Positions 41,453-50,206 of a DNA stretch of 51,301 nucleotides are shown here, piece after piece. The notes beneath the pieces are model-generated. The model was given only the letters and a program-made list of their open reading frames with translations, was not told the DNA's origin and did no database searches. The first letter of the stretch is position 1. Every line of letters starts with the position of its first letter. The translations under genes were made by a program, and so were the position numbers. This DNA comes from Bacteroidales bacterium (GTDB taxonomy: Bacteria > Bacteroidota > Bacteroidia > Bacteroidales > VadinHA17): assembly GCA_016928075.1 (NCBI GenBank), contig JAFGLJ010000038.1, forward strand, positions 1 to 51,301, given 5' to 3'.

Positions 41453-43394
41453 TGATACCTGTTTTTGCCTTGAACCTGTCAATTTCAATGGATATTTTTT
41501 CCCAGTTTGTCATTTCCTGATGCAGCGAATGTGTTATCTGCTCATATTCTTCAAAAAATCCGGGTTTTGATATTGCATCATCATGGGAATTGAGTTTTTC
41601 GTCCATCTCTGCCTTCCTTTTTTCCAGGCGTTCAATTTTTTCTTCCACCGCGACCAGTGACCTTTCCTTTTTTCTCAGATATTTCTCATCCTCTTTTTTC
41701 TTATGGTAAATCAATTTATTTGCCGAAGACTTTTCAGCACCTGTCATGCCCGGAATATTGTCTCTTTTCCCAAATGCCTTAAGGTTTTCGGCATTTATTT
41801 TTTCCATGAAGTCATAAATGCCGCCGTTAAATTCCCTGATTTTCTTGTCCCTGAACTCATAAATTTTATCAGTGAGATCATTCAGGAAATATCTGTCATG
41901 AGATACAACAATTAATGTGCCATCATATTTTTGAAGCGCCTGTTTAAGTATGTCCTTGGAACGCATATCCAGGTGGTTCGTAGGCTCATCAAGCACCAGA
42001 AGGTTATATGGCTCGAGAAGTAATTTTATGAGGGCCAGCCGGGATCTTTCTCCCCCCGATAGCACTTTAACCTTCTTATCAATATCATCACCGCTGAAAA
42101 GGAAAGCTCCAAGGATATCCCTTATTTTAGTCCTTATATCACCCCTGGCAATATTATCAATTGTCTGGAACACCGTTAGTGATTCATCCAGAAGCTCATC
42201 CTGGTTCTGTGCAAAATAGCCTGTATTAAGGTTATGGCCTCTAGTAAGCCTACCTGTGTGATCAAGTTCGCCAACAATTATTCTGGCAAAAGTTGTTTTT
42301 CCTTCACCATTGCGGCCCACGAAAGCAATTTTCTCTTTCCTTTCAACAGTAAAGTCAATATTCCTGAGTACTTCATTCTGACCATAGCTTTTTGATAGCC
42401 CTTCTGCTTCGATTACTATAGTCCCTGACCGGGGTGCAGGTGCAAACTTAACAGATATAGCTGAGGTGTCTTCTTCTTCAATAACAATACGATCAAGTTT
42501 TTCCAGTTTCTTTATCCTTGACTGCACCTGAATGGCTTTGGTGTTCTTATACCTGAACCTTTCGATGAATTTCTCATTGTCTTCTATCATCTTTTGCTGG
42601 TTACGCCAGGCTGCGAGCTGATGTTCCCTCCTCTCTTTTCTGAGCAAGACGTAGCTGGAATAGGGCACTTTGTAATCGAAGATATTCCCCAGTGATAATT
42701 CGAGCGTTCGGTTTGTGACATTGTCCAAAAAGGTCCTGTCATGTGAAACTACAATTACAGCACCCTGGTAAGAATTGAGATATGATTCAAGCCATTGTAT
42801 TGAAATAATATCAAGATGATTGGTTGGCTCGTCCAGCATCAGTACAGACGGTTCTGACAGAAGTATCCTGGCAAGTTCAATCCTCATCCTCCAGCCTCCA
42901 CTTAAACTTGAGGTTGGTTCATTAAACTGTTTTCGATCGAATCCAAGGCCTGTAAGTGTTTGTTCAGCTTCGGCAACATACTTTTCTCCTCCCCTTATGC
43001 TGTATTCATGTTGCAGGTCAGTAAGTATGTCACACATCTTAAGGTATTCGCCTGAATGGTAATCATCGCGTCCTTTAAGTTCTTCAGTAATATTACTTAT
43101 CCTTTTTTCCATATCCCTGAGGTCCTTAAACGCCAACAGGGTTTCTTCCATTATTGAAGTTTTGTCGGTAAATTTTATCTGCTGGGGGAGATATCCGGTT
43201 GAAATGCCGTTTGGTACTGAAATACTCCCACTGCCTGGCTTTATCATACCATGGATAATTTTCAAAAGAGTGGTCTTGCCAGCTCCATTTTTACCTGTTA
43301 ATCCAATTCTGTCCCTGTCACTAATCATGAAAGAAACTCCCGAGAACAGCTCAAAACCACCAAATACAACACTTATATTATCAACAGATACCAT
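41445..43394 (-). CDS. ABC-F family ATPase (ribosome-associated)
   Basis: A 649-residue protein with two ABC domains and no membrane segments. Walker A: GKNGAGKTT and GRNGEGKTT; signatures LSGGWRMRIELA and LSGGERSRLALI; a linker between the domains (about 240-320, RKERREHQLAAWRNQQ) and a C-terminal coiled coil (about 570-645). ABC-F proteins act on the ribosomal E site in translation or antibiotic protection; the C-terminal coiled coil resembles Uup/YdiF types. The start is the ATG at 43394; the frame also has a TTG four codons earlier, which is less likely. It heads the minus-strand operon. Confidence 0.93.
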   Translation of the reverse strand: MVSVDNISVVFGGFELFSGVSFMISDRDRIGLTGKNGAGKTTLLKIIHGMIKPGSGSISVPNGISTGYLPQQIKFTDKTSIMEETLLAFKDLRDMEKRISNITEELKGRDDYHSGEYLKMCDILTDLQHEYSIRGGEKYVAEAEQTLTGLGFDRKQFNEPTSSLSGGWRMRIELARILLSEPSVLMLDEPTNHLDIISIQWLESYLNSYQGAVIVVSHDRTFLDNVTNRTLELSLGNIFDYKVPYSSYVLLRKERREHQLAAWRNQQKMIEDNEKFIERFRYKNTKAIQVQSRIKKLEKLDRIVIEEEDTSAISVKFAPAPRSGTIVIEAEGLSKSYGQNEVLRNIDFTVERKEKIAFVGRNGEGKTTFARIIVGELDHTGRLTRGHNLNTGYFAQNQDELLDESLTVFQTIDNIARGDIRTKIRDILGAFLFSGDDIDKKVKVLSGGERSRLALIKLLLEPYNLLVLDEPTNHLDMRSKDILKQALQKYDGTLIVVSHDRYFLNDLTDKIYEFRDKKIREFNGGIYDFMEKINAENLKAFGKRDNIPGMTGAEKSSANKLIYHKKKEDEKYLRKKERSLVAVEEKIERLEKRKAEMDEKLNSHDDAISKPGFFEEYEQITHSLHQEMTNWEKISIEIDRFKAKTGINE

Positions 43395-43420
43395 TGAATA
43401 TACCAAATCTTATAATTCAG

Positions 43421-43428
43421 CAAAGATA
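43421..43428 (-). promoter_or_regulatory. Candidate -7 box for the ABC-F operon
   Basis: On the minus strand the sequence is TATCTTTG (TAnnTTTG), 26 nt before the ATG at 43394. No good -33 partner was seen. Confidence 0.4.
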
Positions 43429-43492
43429 GCAAAGTATAATTGCACTCATACAGGCAGGTGATAAGCATCACTCCATTTTTCCACGTAATTAA

Positions 43493-43500
43493 TATATTTG
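43493..43500 (+). promoter_or_regulatory. Candidate -7 box for the PP2C/OLD-like operon
   Basis: TATATTTG matches TAnnTTTG and lies 39 nt before the ATG at 43540. The -33 position shows only a T-run (43476-43480). Confidence 0.4.
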
Positions 43501-43539
43501 CAGTATCTTTAGAGATTAAAGAAGAAGGTTTGTCATTCA

Positions 43540-44346
43540 ATGAATAAGGAAAAGAAAGATTTTGATTCTGTTCTGTTCGCACAGGCAATGGATGAGCACC
43601 TGTCAAGCCTGAGGTATGCAAGCATGATACAGAGATCATTAATGCCCGACACTTCATTTCTTTCAGGTATACTCAAGGATCATTTCATATTTTATCTTCC
43701 CAAAGACTATGTGAGCGGAGATTTTTATTATGCATACCAGAATGCAGGATATACTGTTATTGCTGCGGGTGATTGTACAGGTCATGGTGTTCCGGGTGCT
43801 TTGCTTTCCATTCTTGGAATAAGCTTCCTTAATGAAATACTCCAGTCGAGGGATATTCCCCGGGCCAACAGGATACTTAACAGGATGAGGGAGAAAGTAA
43901 TGGGTGCTCTTGACCAGCGGGGACAGGATTATGAACAAAAAGACAGTATTGATATAGCTCTGTGTGTTTATGAATCTTACAGATCAGTCATACAGTTTGC
44001 AGGAGCTAACAGACCTCTTATAATGGTCAGTGATGGTGAAATGAAAGAAGTAAAACCTGATAAGATGCCAATAGGAATAGCTCCATTCGAGGAGGTGTCA
44101 TTTACCAATCACAGGATAGAAGTCAAGGAGGGAGATCGGTTTTATATGTTTTCTGACGGCTACCCTGACCAGTTTAGCGAAGAAACAAATAAAAAGTTCA
44201 AAATAAAAAACTTCAGGCAGTTAATAGATTATGTGTCAGGATGGAGTATGGACAGGCAAAAGGCACATATAGAAAGTATTTTTTATGATTGGAAGGGACG
44301 TACTGTACAGGTTGATGATGTCCTTGTTATGGGTTTTGAAATATAA
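43540..44346 (+). CDS. Stand-alone PP2C/SpoIIE-type serine phosphatase
   Basis: A 268-residue cytoplasmic phosphatase without any sensor, membrane or receiver domain. Metal-binding aspartates are in place: D61 (VSGDFYY), D78 (AGDCTGHG), D206 (FSDGYPDQ) and D259/D260 near the C-terminus (VDDVLVMG). The N-terminal helix (about 10-35, AMDEHLSSLRYASMIQRSLMP) is the switch-helix segment typical of SpoIIE-like enzymes, which often dephosphorylate anti-sigma antagonists. In Bacteroidota such domains are usually fused to sensors; here the next gene, 5 nt away, encodes an ATPase that may be the regulator or substrate. Confidence 0.9.
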   Translation: MNKEKKDFDSVLFAQAMDEHLSSLRYASMIQRSLMPDTSFLSGILKDHFIFYLPKDYVSGDFYYAYQNAGYTVIAAGDCTGHGVPGALLSILGISFLNEILQSRDIPRANRILNRMREKVMGALDQRGQDYEQKDSIDIALCVYESYRSVIQFAGANRPLIMVSDGEMKEVKPDKMPIGIAPFEEVSFTNHRIEVKEGDRFYMFSDGYPDQFSEETNKKFKIKNFRQLIDYVSGWSMDRQKAHIESIFYDWKGRTVQVDDVLVMGFEI

Positions 44347-44351
44347 TAGTT

Positions 44352-46640
44352 ATGAGATTAAGAGCTTTCCGAATAGAAAATTTCAGGTCGATTGTCGATA
44401 CAGGCATACAAACAATCTCACCCGATAACATAACATGCCTGATAGGACAGAATGAGTCCGGAAAGACTTCAATACTGGAAGCATTAGAGGTGTTTTCATC
44501 GGGTGTAATTTCTGAGGATGTGCTAAGAAGTGACCTATCATTGCCACGTGTAACCTGCAGCTTCGAAGTGCCTAAAAACTACCTGGAAGATAAACTGCGC
44601 TCGGTAAATAATGATTTTGACAAGCTCGTAAAATCATTGAATCAAATAACCCTTGTCCGCTCCTGGAAAGCCGACCTTAAATCACAGATTGATATTGGTG
44701 GAGAATTACTGGAATATATTGAGGGACTGAATAAAAAAAGAAAAAAAGAACTGAATGATACAAAGAAAAAAATCGAAAAGTTTTACTCTGAACTGAAAGA
44801 AAGAAGGGGAAAAAAGAAAGCTCTCTCTGCAGAGCTGAATGAGATACAGGTTAAGCTGGATGAACACCCGGCAAGAAGAAGCATCCTGAAGTTGTTCAGG
44901 AGAAGGAAAGCAAATGTTAAAGACGATGATGAAAATACCATAAGCGAACTAACTGAATCCTTTGAAAAAATTCGAAGTCAACTCGAAGTAATTAATTCTT
45001 TCCTTGAAGAAAAAGGCTCTCTGATCAAAGCAATTGAAGATTGGTTAAAAACAGTTAATGCCCTTGATAGTATAAACAAAAGGCTTGATGAAATTTCTGC
45101 CCGCCTGGAGGAAAGACACCAGACCATGACATTGCTGACAGGACCTTCTATAGCTGATCTCTCGCGTGGTGAGTGGGAGAAGGTTTTGAATGAATATAAA
45201 TCGGCAATAAATGAAAAAGAGAAACTCGAAAAAGATTACGAACTGAAAATCTTATTATGCGGTTTTATTTTTGATGATCTTAGCGAAGAAAAAGCCAGGC
45301 GGAAACTACAGGAAATAGAAAAAGAAAGAAGTCTTGAATACCAGTCAAAAGAACTCGGGGAAATATTGTATGCTGATTGCCCCCATTTCGAGATCTTTGA
45401 AGATTTCGGGAGTCTGCTTCCCAATCGCATTGATATGGAAGACCTTATATCTGATAATCAGTCTGTTGAGGGCTATAAAGCGGCCAGGAATTTCCTTATC
45501 CTGGCCGATCTTGATTATACTTTCTTTCAGCAACCATCATCAAGGATACTGAAGCAGAAAATAGAGAATCTGAACGCAAAGCTAACACTTGATTTCCAGG
45601 ATTTCTGGCAGCAATATGTTGGCAGGCATAATAAAATAAGGATCAATTTTGAACTCGACCATTATAGCACCACTCATGGTGAAAAGGCAGGTAAACCCTA
45701 CCTTGAATTCTGGGTTAAAGATGAAGGAGAACGGTTATACCCCAAACAGCGCAGCCGGGGAGTAAGATGGTTCCTGTCATTCTACCTTGAACTGATGGCT
45801 GCCTCGAAAAAGGAAAAAAGACAGCTCATCCTGCTGGTTGATGAGCCCGGAGTGAGCCTGCATGCCCGGGCCCAGGAAGATGTTCTGAAAGTATTCGAAG
45901 ATATAAAGGATGATATGCAGGTAATATATACGACACATTCTCCACATCTTGTTGATATAAATAAATTGCACAGGATTCTTGCCGTGCAAAGGGATGATGT
46001 TGCAAACCACAGGTCTACAACAGTAATACTTGATGCCGCCAGGCTGGGTGATGCTTCCCCCGATACACTGTCACCCCTTCAAAGCATTATGGGAAACCCG
46101 GTTGGCAACCAGGAGTTCTCTGCAGATAAATACAATATTATTGTTAATAACGTGGGCACATTCTATATGATGAATGCTATCATGAAACTTACAGGATACA
46201 AGGGGAAAATACACTTCATACCTTCAACAGACGCTTCATCTATACCTCTTATGTGTAACATACTGATGGGCTGGGGCATGAAGTTTGCCGTTTTGCTTTT
46301 TTATAATGAAAAGGAAATGGAAATTGCGCGCCAGCTGGAGAAAATGATGTTTACAGATCAACCCGGCAAAAATGAAAATATCATTATTATGCCTGAGGAA
46401 TTTGTAAATGCTGAAGACCTGCTGTCGACACTTGATTTTAAAAACCTGGTTTTAAAAACCAGGCAGGGCATTACCATTTCCAATTCTGAGCATGTAAATA
46501 TTAATGACCTTCCCCGGAATTTCCTCCTCAGTAAGTTCCTGGGTGAGGTAAAAAATGGAAATGTTACAAGGGATGACCTGGATGAGGAATCCAAGGAAAA
46601 CCTCGTACTCCTTGTGAATATCCTGCAGAGGTTTAAGTAA
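44352..46640 (+). CDS. OLD-like AAA/ABC-type ATPase with a degenerate TOPRIM-like C-terminus
   Basis: A 762-residue SMC-like ATPase. Walker A is GQNESGKTS (32-40). A long charged helical insertion (about 105-330) is likely coiled coil. A signature-like segment (PKQRSRGVRWFLSFYLEL) begins near 464, Walker B is LILLVDEP (D497/E498) and the switch His is H529 in TTHSPH. This is the OLD-family layout. Residues about 592-690 occupy the place of the TOPRIM nuclease domain, but the expected EG is NN (N599/N600 in IIVNNVGTF) and the DxD is replaced by FYNEKE (650-655). A nuclease activity is therefore unlikely. It is in an operon with the PP2C phosphatase. A DNA repair, signalling or defence role is open. 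Confidence 0.85.
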   Translation: MRLRAFRIENFRSIVDTGIQTISPDNITCLIGQNESGKTSILEALEVFSSGVISEDVLRSDLSLPRVTCSFEVPKNYLEDKLRSVNNDFDKLVKSLNQITLVRSWKADLKSQIDIGGELLEYIEGLNKKRKKELNDTKKKIEKFYSELKERRGKKKALSAELNEIQVKLDEHPARRSILKLFRRRKANVKDDDENTISELTESFEKIRSQLEVINSFLEEKGSLIKAIEDWLKTVNALDSINKRLDEISARLEERHQTMTLLTGPSIADLSRGEWEKVLNEYKSAINEKEKLEKDYELKILLCGFIFDDLSEEKARRKLQEIEKERSLEYQSKELGEILYADCPHFEIFEDFGSLLPNRIDMEDLISDNQSVEGYKAARNFLILADLDYTFFQQPSSRILKQKIENLNAKLTLDFQDFWQQYVGRHNKIRINFELDHYSTTHGEKAGKPYLEFWVKDEGERLYPKQRSRGVRWFLSFYLELMAASKKEKRQLILLVDEPGVSLHARAQEDVLKVFEDIKDDMQVIYTTHSPHLVDINKLHRILAVQRDDVANHRSTTVILDAARLGDASPDTLSPLQSIMGNPVGNQEFSADKYNIIVNNVGTFYMMNAIMKLTGYKGKIHFIPSTDASSIPLMCNILMGWGMKFAVLLFYNEKEMEIARQLEKMMFTDQPGKNENIIIMPEEFVNAEDLLSTLDFKNLVLKTRQGITISNSEHVNINDLPRNFLLSKFLGEVKNGNVTRDDLDEESKENLVLLVNILQRFK

Positions 46641-46647
46641 AGGCCAC

Positions 46648-46756
46648 AGTCTTCAGTCCACAGTCTTCAGTCCACAGTCTTCAGTCCACAGTCTTCAGTC
46701 CACAGTCTTCAGTCTCCTTTTTCGAGATATATGCTGACTGCCGACTGCCGACTTTC
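46648..46756. repeat. Head-to-head heptamer array between convergent genes
   Basis: Ten heptamers in exact register (46648-46717) alternate AGTCTTC and AGTCCAC, so the higher-order period is 14. After a 18-nt loop containing TTTTTCGAGATATATG, the right arm reads GACTGCC (46736), GACTGCC (46743) and GACTTTC (46750), the reverse complement of the same AGTC-n-n-C word. The array begins 7 nt after the ATPase stop and ends 10 nt before the stop of the M81 gene. Confidence 0.9.
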
Positions 46757-46765
46757 AAATCATAA

Positions 46766-48292
46766 TCAGTCTCTCCTGTAAACAGGGTAAATATCCTTAG
46801 GTATATTCTTATAGTCAATAGTGGTCAGGTCAGCCGGTCCAAGACCAGGTGCATCGACTTCATATATAGCCCCGGCAAGGCCATTTTCATAGAAACCACG
46901 CCTGAAATGAACCCTCGATTTGAGGGATATAATATCGATTACATCCATATTGAGATTCAGATCGCCAAAAATACCTGCATCAGTTACCTGGTGAAGTTCA
47001 GGTGTGATAATTACAGTATTGTTACTGCCAAATTTTATTACGGCTGTCTTATCAAATCTGCCGAATTTATCAAAATACTCAAGAGTGCCACTTATTTCAA
47101 CAGGTTCACCGGCATATTCATCAGCATATCCGCCAACCATGACGTTTATTTTGTCTCCTTTCTCTGCACCCGAATCTGCAAGCTGGTTAATCAGTTTCTT
47201 ATCTGCTATAGTAGCTATACAGAAATTTTTTGCACCCTGCTTTATCAGTTCTGCAAGTATATGAGTCGAATTCCCTGTCCTGTCACTTTGATCAGCTATC
47301 ACCACGGGTGTTTTTCCTGCTTCTGCTGCCTCTATGCTAAGGACTACTCCCTCGGCTGCTTTGGGAAGTTTCTTGCCCGCAAATTCATGCCTTACTCTCC
47401 ATATATATTCGCTCATATCATCTGCTATCCTGTCAGCCAGTTCCTTATCATTGTTAGTTATAACCATTACCGTTGCCCCTACGTCAGGAACATCAGCGTA
47501 AGCAAAACCAAAGGCAACAGAGACATAAACACCTGGCATACGGTCTTCCCACCGTCTTGCCCTTTCCATTATTTCCATTGCCGGGGAGACGCCGGTGCCC
47601 TGATATACACTTGGGGTAATGACCCCCGGTTTCCTGGTTGACATGACAGGTGTGTAATCACCTCGCAGAGTATTGATCATTAACCTGGCAGCCCTTTCCC
47701 CCTGGTAATAGGTGTCGTAATGAGGATATCTCTTTATTATTATTACCCCTGAAGCCACATCCGAGAGTTCATGGTCTTCATTTGCATGCAGGTCAAGAGT
47801 TACTATTATGGGTATATCACCTGCTACCTCGCGGATCCTTCTGACTATTTCCGCTTCAGGTTTCTGTATCCCTGTTACTGCCATGGCACCATGCAACGAC
47901 AGGTATATGCCATCATAGGGGCCATTGGTTCTGATATCATCCTGCATTGCCCCGGTATATTTATCAAAAGCTTCTTTTGTTATCCAGCTGCCCGAAGAGC
48001 CCCCAACCGCATCCCTCGGAGATGTAATTCCTTCCAGTTGCACACCTCCATACTCCTGAGTGCGATCAACGAACCCTCTTATGTATGAATCTGCAATCAA
48101 TACTTCATCCCCTTCAAGGGGAAGGCCGTAATACTCAAACTCCTCAATGCCTGTAGGACGAGGACAGAAAGTGCATGTTTCATGCGAGAAGGTTGCTATG
48201 CCAACAGTGAAATCATCATTTTTTGATTGCTTTGTATTATCGCATGAAAGTAACAACAGAAATGAAATGCAGATAATTGCTATTTTTTTCAT
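46766..48292 (-). CDS. M81-family metallopeptidase (MlrC-like) lipoprotein
   Basis: A 508-residue protein from the ATG at 48292 (MKKIAIICISFLLLLSC, lipid Cys at 17). Open codons upstream lack a signal. The M81/DUF1485 N-terminal domain begins VGIATFSHETCTF. The metal-binding motif LDLHANED and the YPHYDTYYQGERAA segment are present, as is the MlrC C-terminal domain (about 320-508). The founding member MlrC cleaves linearised microcystin; the substrate here is unknown. It is divergent from the serine hydrolase gene across 87 nt with an 8-bp inverted repeat. Confidence 0.9.
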   Translation of the reverse strand: MKKIAIICISFLLLLSCDNTKQSKNDDFTVGIATFSHETCTFCPRPTGIEEFEYYGLPLEGDEVLIADSYIRGFVDRTQEYGGVQLEGITSPRDAVGGSSGSWITKEAFDKYTGAMQDDIRTNGPYDGIYLSLHGAMAVTGIQKPEAEIVRRIREVAGDIPIIVTLDLHANEDHELSDVASGVIIIKRYPHYDTYYQGERAARLMINTLRGDYTPVMSTRKPGVITPSVYQGTGVSPAMEIMERARRWEDRMPGVYVSVAFGFAYADVPDVGATVMVITNNDKELADRIADDMSEYIWRVRHEFAGKKLPKAAEGVVLSIEAAEAGKTPVVIADQSDRTGNSTHILAELIKQGAKNFCIATIADKKLINQLADSGAEKGDKINVMVGGYADEYAGEPVEISGTLEYFDKFGRFDKTAVIKFGSNNTVIITPELHQVTDAGIFGDLNLNMDVIDIISLKSRVHFRRGFYENGLAGAIYEVDAPGLGPADLTTIDYKNIPKDIYPVYRRD

Positions 48293-48326
48293 CTTAACTT
48301 TTGTTTGGTGGCAGGACCAAGTTAAG
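48293..48326. promoter_or_regulatory. 8-bp inverted repeat in the M81/serine hydrolase divergent gap
   Basis: CTTAACTT (48293-48300) and AAGTTAAG (48319-48326) are perfect complements 18 nt apart, directly upstream of the M81 ATG. It could be an operator for the divergent pair or a hairpin in the M81 leader. A near -7 box (CATATTTG, 48346-48353) follows on the + strand. Confidence 0.3.
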
Positions 48327-48379
48327 AATTTAGGATCATATTTGCTACCTTGCAGTACTGTTGACAAAACCTGAATGCA

Positions 48380-49429
48380 ATGAAAACAATGAAATGCCCT
48401 ACAGTTATTCTGATAATATTATTAATTGCCCCTGTTATAAGGGCACAGGTTTACCCGGGCGAGAAATGGCAAATAACAGATGATCCGGCAGAATTAGGTT
48501 TTGATCTGAAAAAACTGGAAGAGGCCAGAAATTATACTGATTCAATCAATACCGCTGCCCTGGTAATAGTGAAATCAGGGATTATAGTTTACGAATGGGG
48601 CGAGGTGGATAAAAAATATATGACTCATTCAATAAGAAAAAGTTTTCTGAGTGCACTTTTTGGCAACTATGTAAGAGAAGGGATTATCGAACTGGACAAG
48701 ACTGTGGATGAGCTGGGTCTCGGCGATGAACCACCACTGTCAGATATTGAAAAAACAGCAACTCTGAGAGATTGTATTAAAGCAAGATCTGGAATCTACC
48801 ACGATGCACTGTATGAATCTGAACGTATGAAAGCGCTTAAACCGGATAGACACAGCCAGAAGCCCGGCACACACTGGTATTATAATAACTGGGATTTCAA
48901 TGCAGCAGGTACTGCTTTTGAAAAGTTGACCGGGAAAAAAATCTTTCAGGCAATTGAGGAAGAGATTGCCGAACCAATAGGGATGGAAAATTATTCTGCG
49001 GAGGATGGTTGGTATGTAACCGGAGAAGAATCAATTCACCAGGCCTATCCTTTTGTTATCACTGCACACGACATGGCAAGGTTCGGGCTTCTGATGCTAA
49101 GGAAAGGCAACTGGAATGGCAGGCAGTTAATACCTGCTGACTGGGTCGAAGAAAGCACCCGCTACCATTCAGATGCATGCCTCTATGAAAGCGATGGGTA
49201 CGGATATATGTGGTGGGTGGCACGTGATCATAACAAATTCCCCCACCTGCCGGGTGTTAATCTGCCCGAAGGGACTTTTTCTGCCAGAGGTGCGGGTGGG
49301 CACTACATTATGATAATTCCGGAATATGACCTTGTGGTGGTTCACCGGGTTGATACTTTCGAAGACAATTCAGTGTCTTCAGCTGAATTCGGCAAATTGA
49401 TGAAGATGATCATGGATGCTATGGAATAA
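48380..49429 (+). CDS. Class C beta-lactamase-like serine hydrolase, secreted
   Basis: A 349-residue protein with a signal peptide (CPTVILIILLIAPVIRAQ). The SxxK motif is S84-I-R-K87, the YxN-type motif lies in THWYYNNWDFN, and the third motif is probably the GAGGHY segment near 305. The family includes penicillin-binding-like esterases, D-aminopeptidases and lactamases; the sequence alone does not decide. A second in-frame ATG three codons later is an equally possible start. It precedes the SGNH gene by 54-69 nt. Confidence 0.88.
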   Translation: MKTMKCPTVILIILLIAPVIRAQVYPGEKWQITDDPAELGFDLKKLEEARNYTDSINTAALVIVKSGIIVYEWGEVDKKYMTHSIRKSFLSALFGNYVREGIIELDKTVDELGLGDEPPLSDIEKTATLRDCIKARSGIYHDALYESERMKALKPDRHSQKPGTHWYYNNWDFNAAGTAFEKLTGKKIFQAIEEEIAEPIGMENYSAEDGWYVTGEESIHQAYPFVITAHDMARFGLLMLRKGNWNGRQLIPADWVEESTRYHSDACLYESDGYGYMWWVARDHNKFPHLPGVNLPEGTFSARGAGGHYIMIIPEYDLVVVHRVDTFEDNSVSSAEFGKLMKMIMDAME

Positions 49430-49498
49430 TTATAGCGGTAGATAAAACCTGAAGGCTGTTATTTTGTTAGTACTATATATAATATGATAATAGGAATT

Positions 49499-50200
49499 AT
49501 GAGTAAAATTATAGGGATAATAGTACTACTGTTCAGCACTATCACAAGCACCTGCTATGATACTAATAATACTGATGATGAAATGAAGGAAACTGACAGG
49601 GAAGTTACTTACCTTGCTCTGGGCGACTCATATACTATAGGAGAAAGCGTTGATCTTACCATGAGATGGCCTGTGCAGCTGGCTGATAGATTGAGGGAAG
49701 ACAGTATTTATATTGCTGATCCAGATATAATTGCCCGAACAGGATGGACGACAGATGAATTGATGAATGGTATCGAATCTGTAAACCCAGGTAATGATTA
49801 TGATCTGGTTTCTTTGCTCATTGGTGTAAATAACCAGTACCAGGGACGTGATATCTATAACTTCAGGGATGAACTGGTCGAACTCATAAGTATAGCAATC
49901 ACCTGTGCCAATAATGAAGCTGATAATGTAATCGTACTTTCAATACCAGACTGGGGCGTGATGCCTTTTGCCTCCGGAAGGGACAAAGATCAGATAGCGG
50001 AGGAAATAGATGCTTTTAATGATGTGGTGAAACAAGAATGCAACTATGCCGGGGTAGAATTCTTTGATATAACCGAAATATCGAGACGTGCAGCTTATGA
50101 TGCTTCACTTGTAGCAAGCGACGGTTTGCATCCTTCAGGTAAAATGTATGGACTATGGGTCGAAAAAATTTACTCTCATGTATATGAGCTGCTGAAATAA
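49499..50200 (+). CDS. SGNH/GDSL-type hydrolase, exported
   Basis: The start is placed at the ATG at 49499 (MSKIIGIIVLLF), which has an AGGA 5 nt upstream; an ATG at 49484 is also possible. A signal segment (ending TSTC, a poor lipobox) is followed by the esterase core: block I LALGDSYTIGES, block III GVNNQYQGRD and block V SDGLHPSGKMY with the catalytic Asp and His. It probably de-esterifies a sugar or lipid. The next gene starts 6 nt after it, so the two are co-transcribed. Confidence 0.88.
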   Translation: MSKIIGIIVLLFSTITSTCYDTNNTDDEMKETDREVTYLALGDSYTIGESVDLTMRWPVQLADRLREDSIYIADPDIIARTGWTTDELMNGIESVNPGNDYDLVSLLIGVNNQYQGRDIYNFRDELVELISIAITCANNEADNVIVLSIPDWGVMPFASGRDKDQIAEEIDAFNDVVKQECNYAGVEFFDITEISRRAAYDASLVASDGLHPSGKMYGLWVEKIYSHVYELLK

Positions 50201-50206
50201 GACAAT

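Noticed and set aside
44352..46640. A full OLD nuclease or a known Gabija-type defence system
   Set aside because: The TOPRIM acidic residues are missing, no UvrD-like helicase follows, and no other defence or mobile genes are near.
46648..46717. Possible CRISPR array
   Set aside because: The units are 7 nt and directly adjacent, with no unique spacers and no cas genes nearby.
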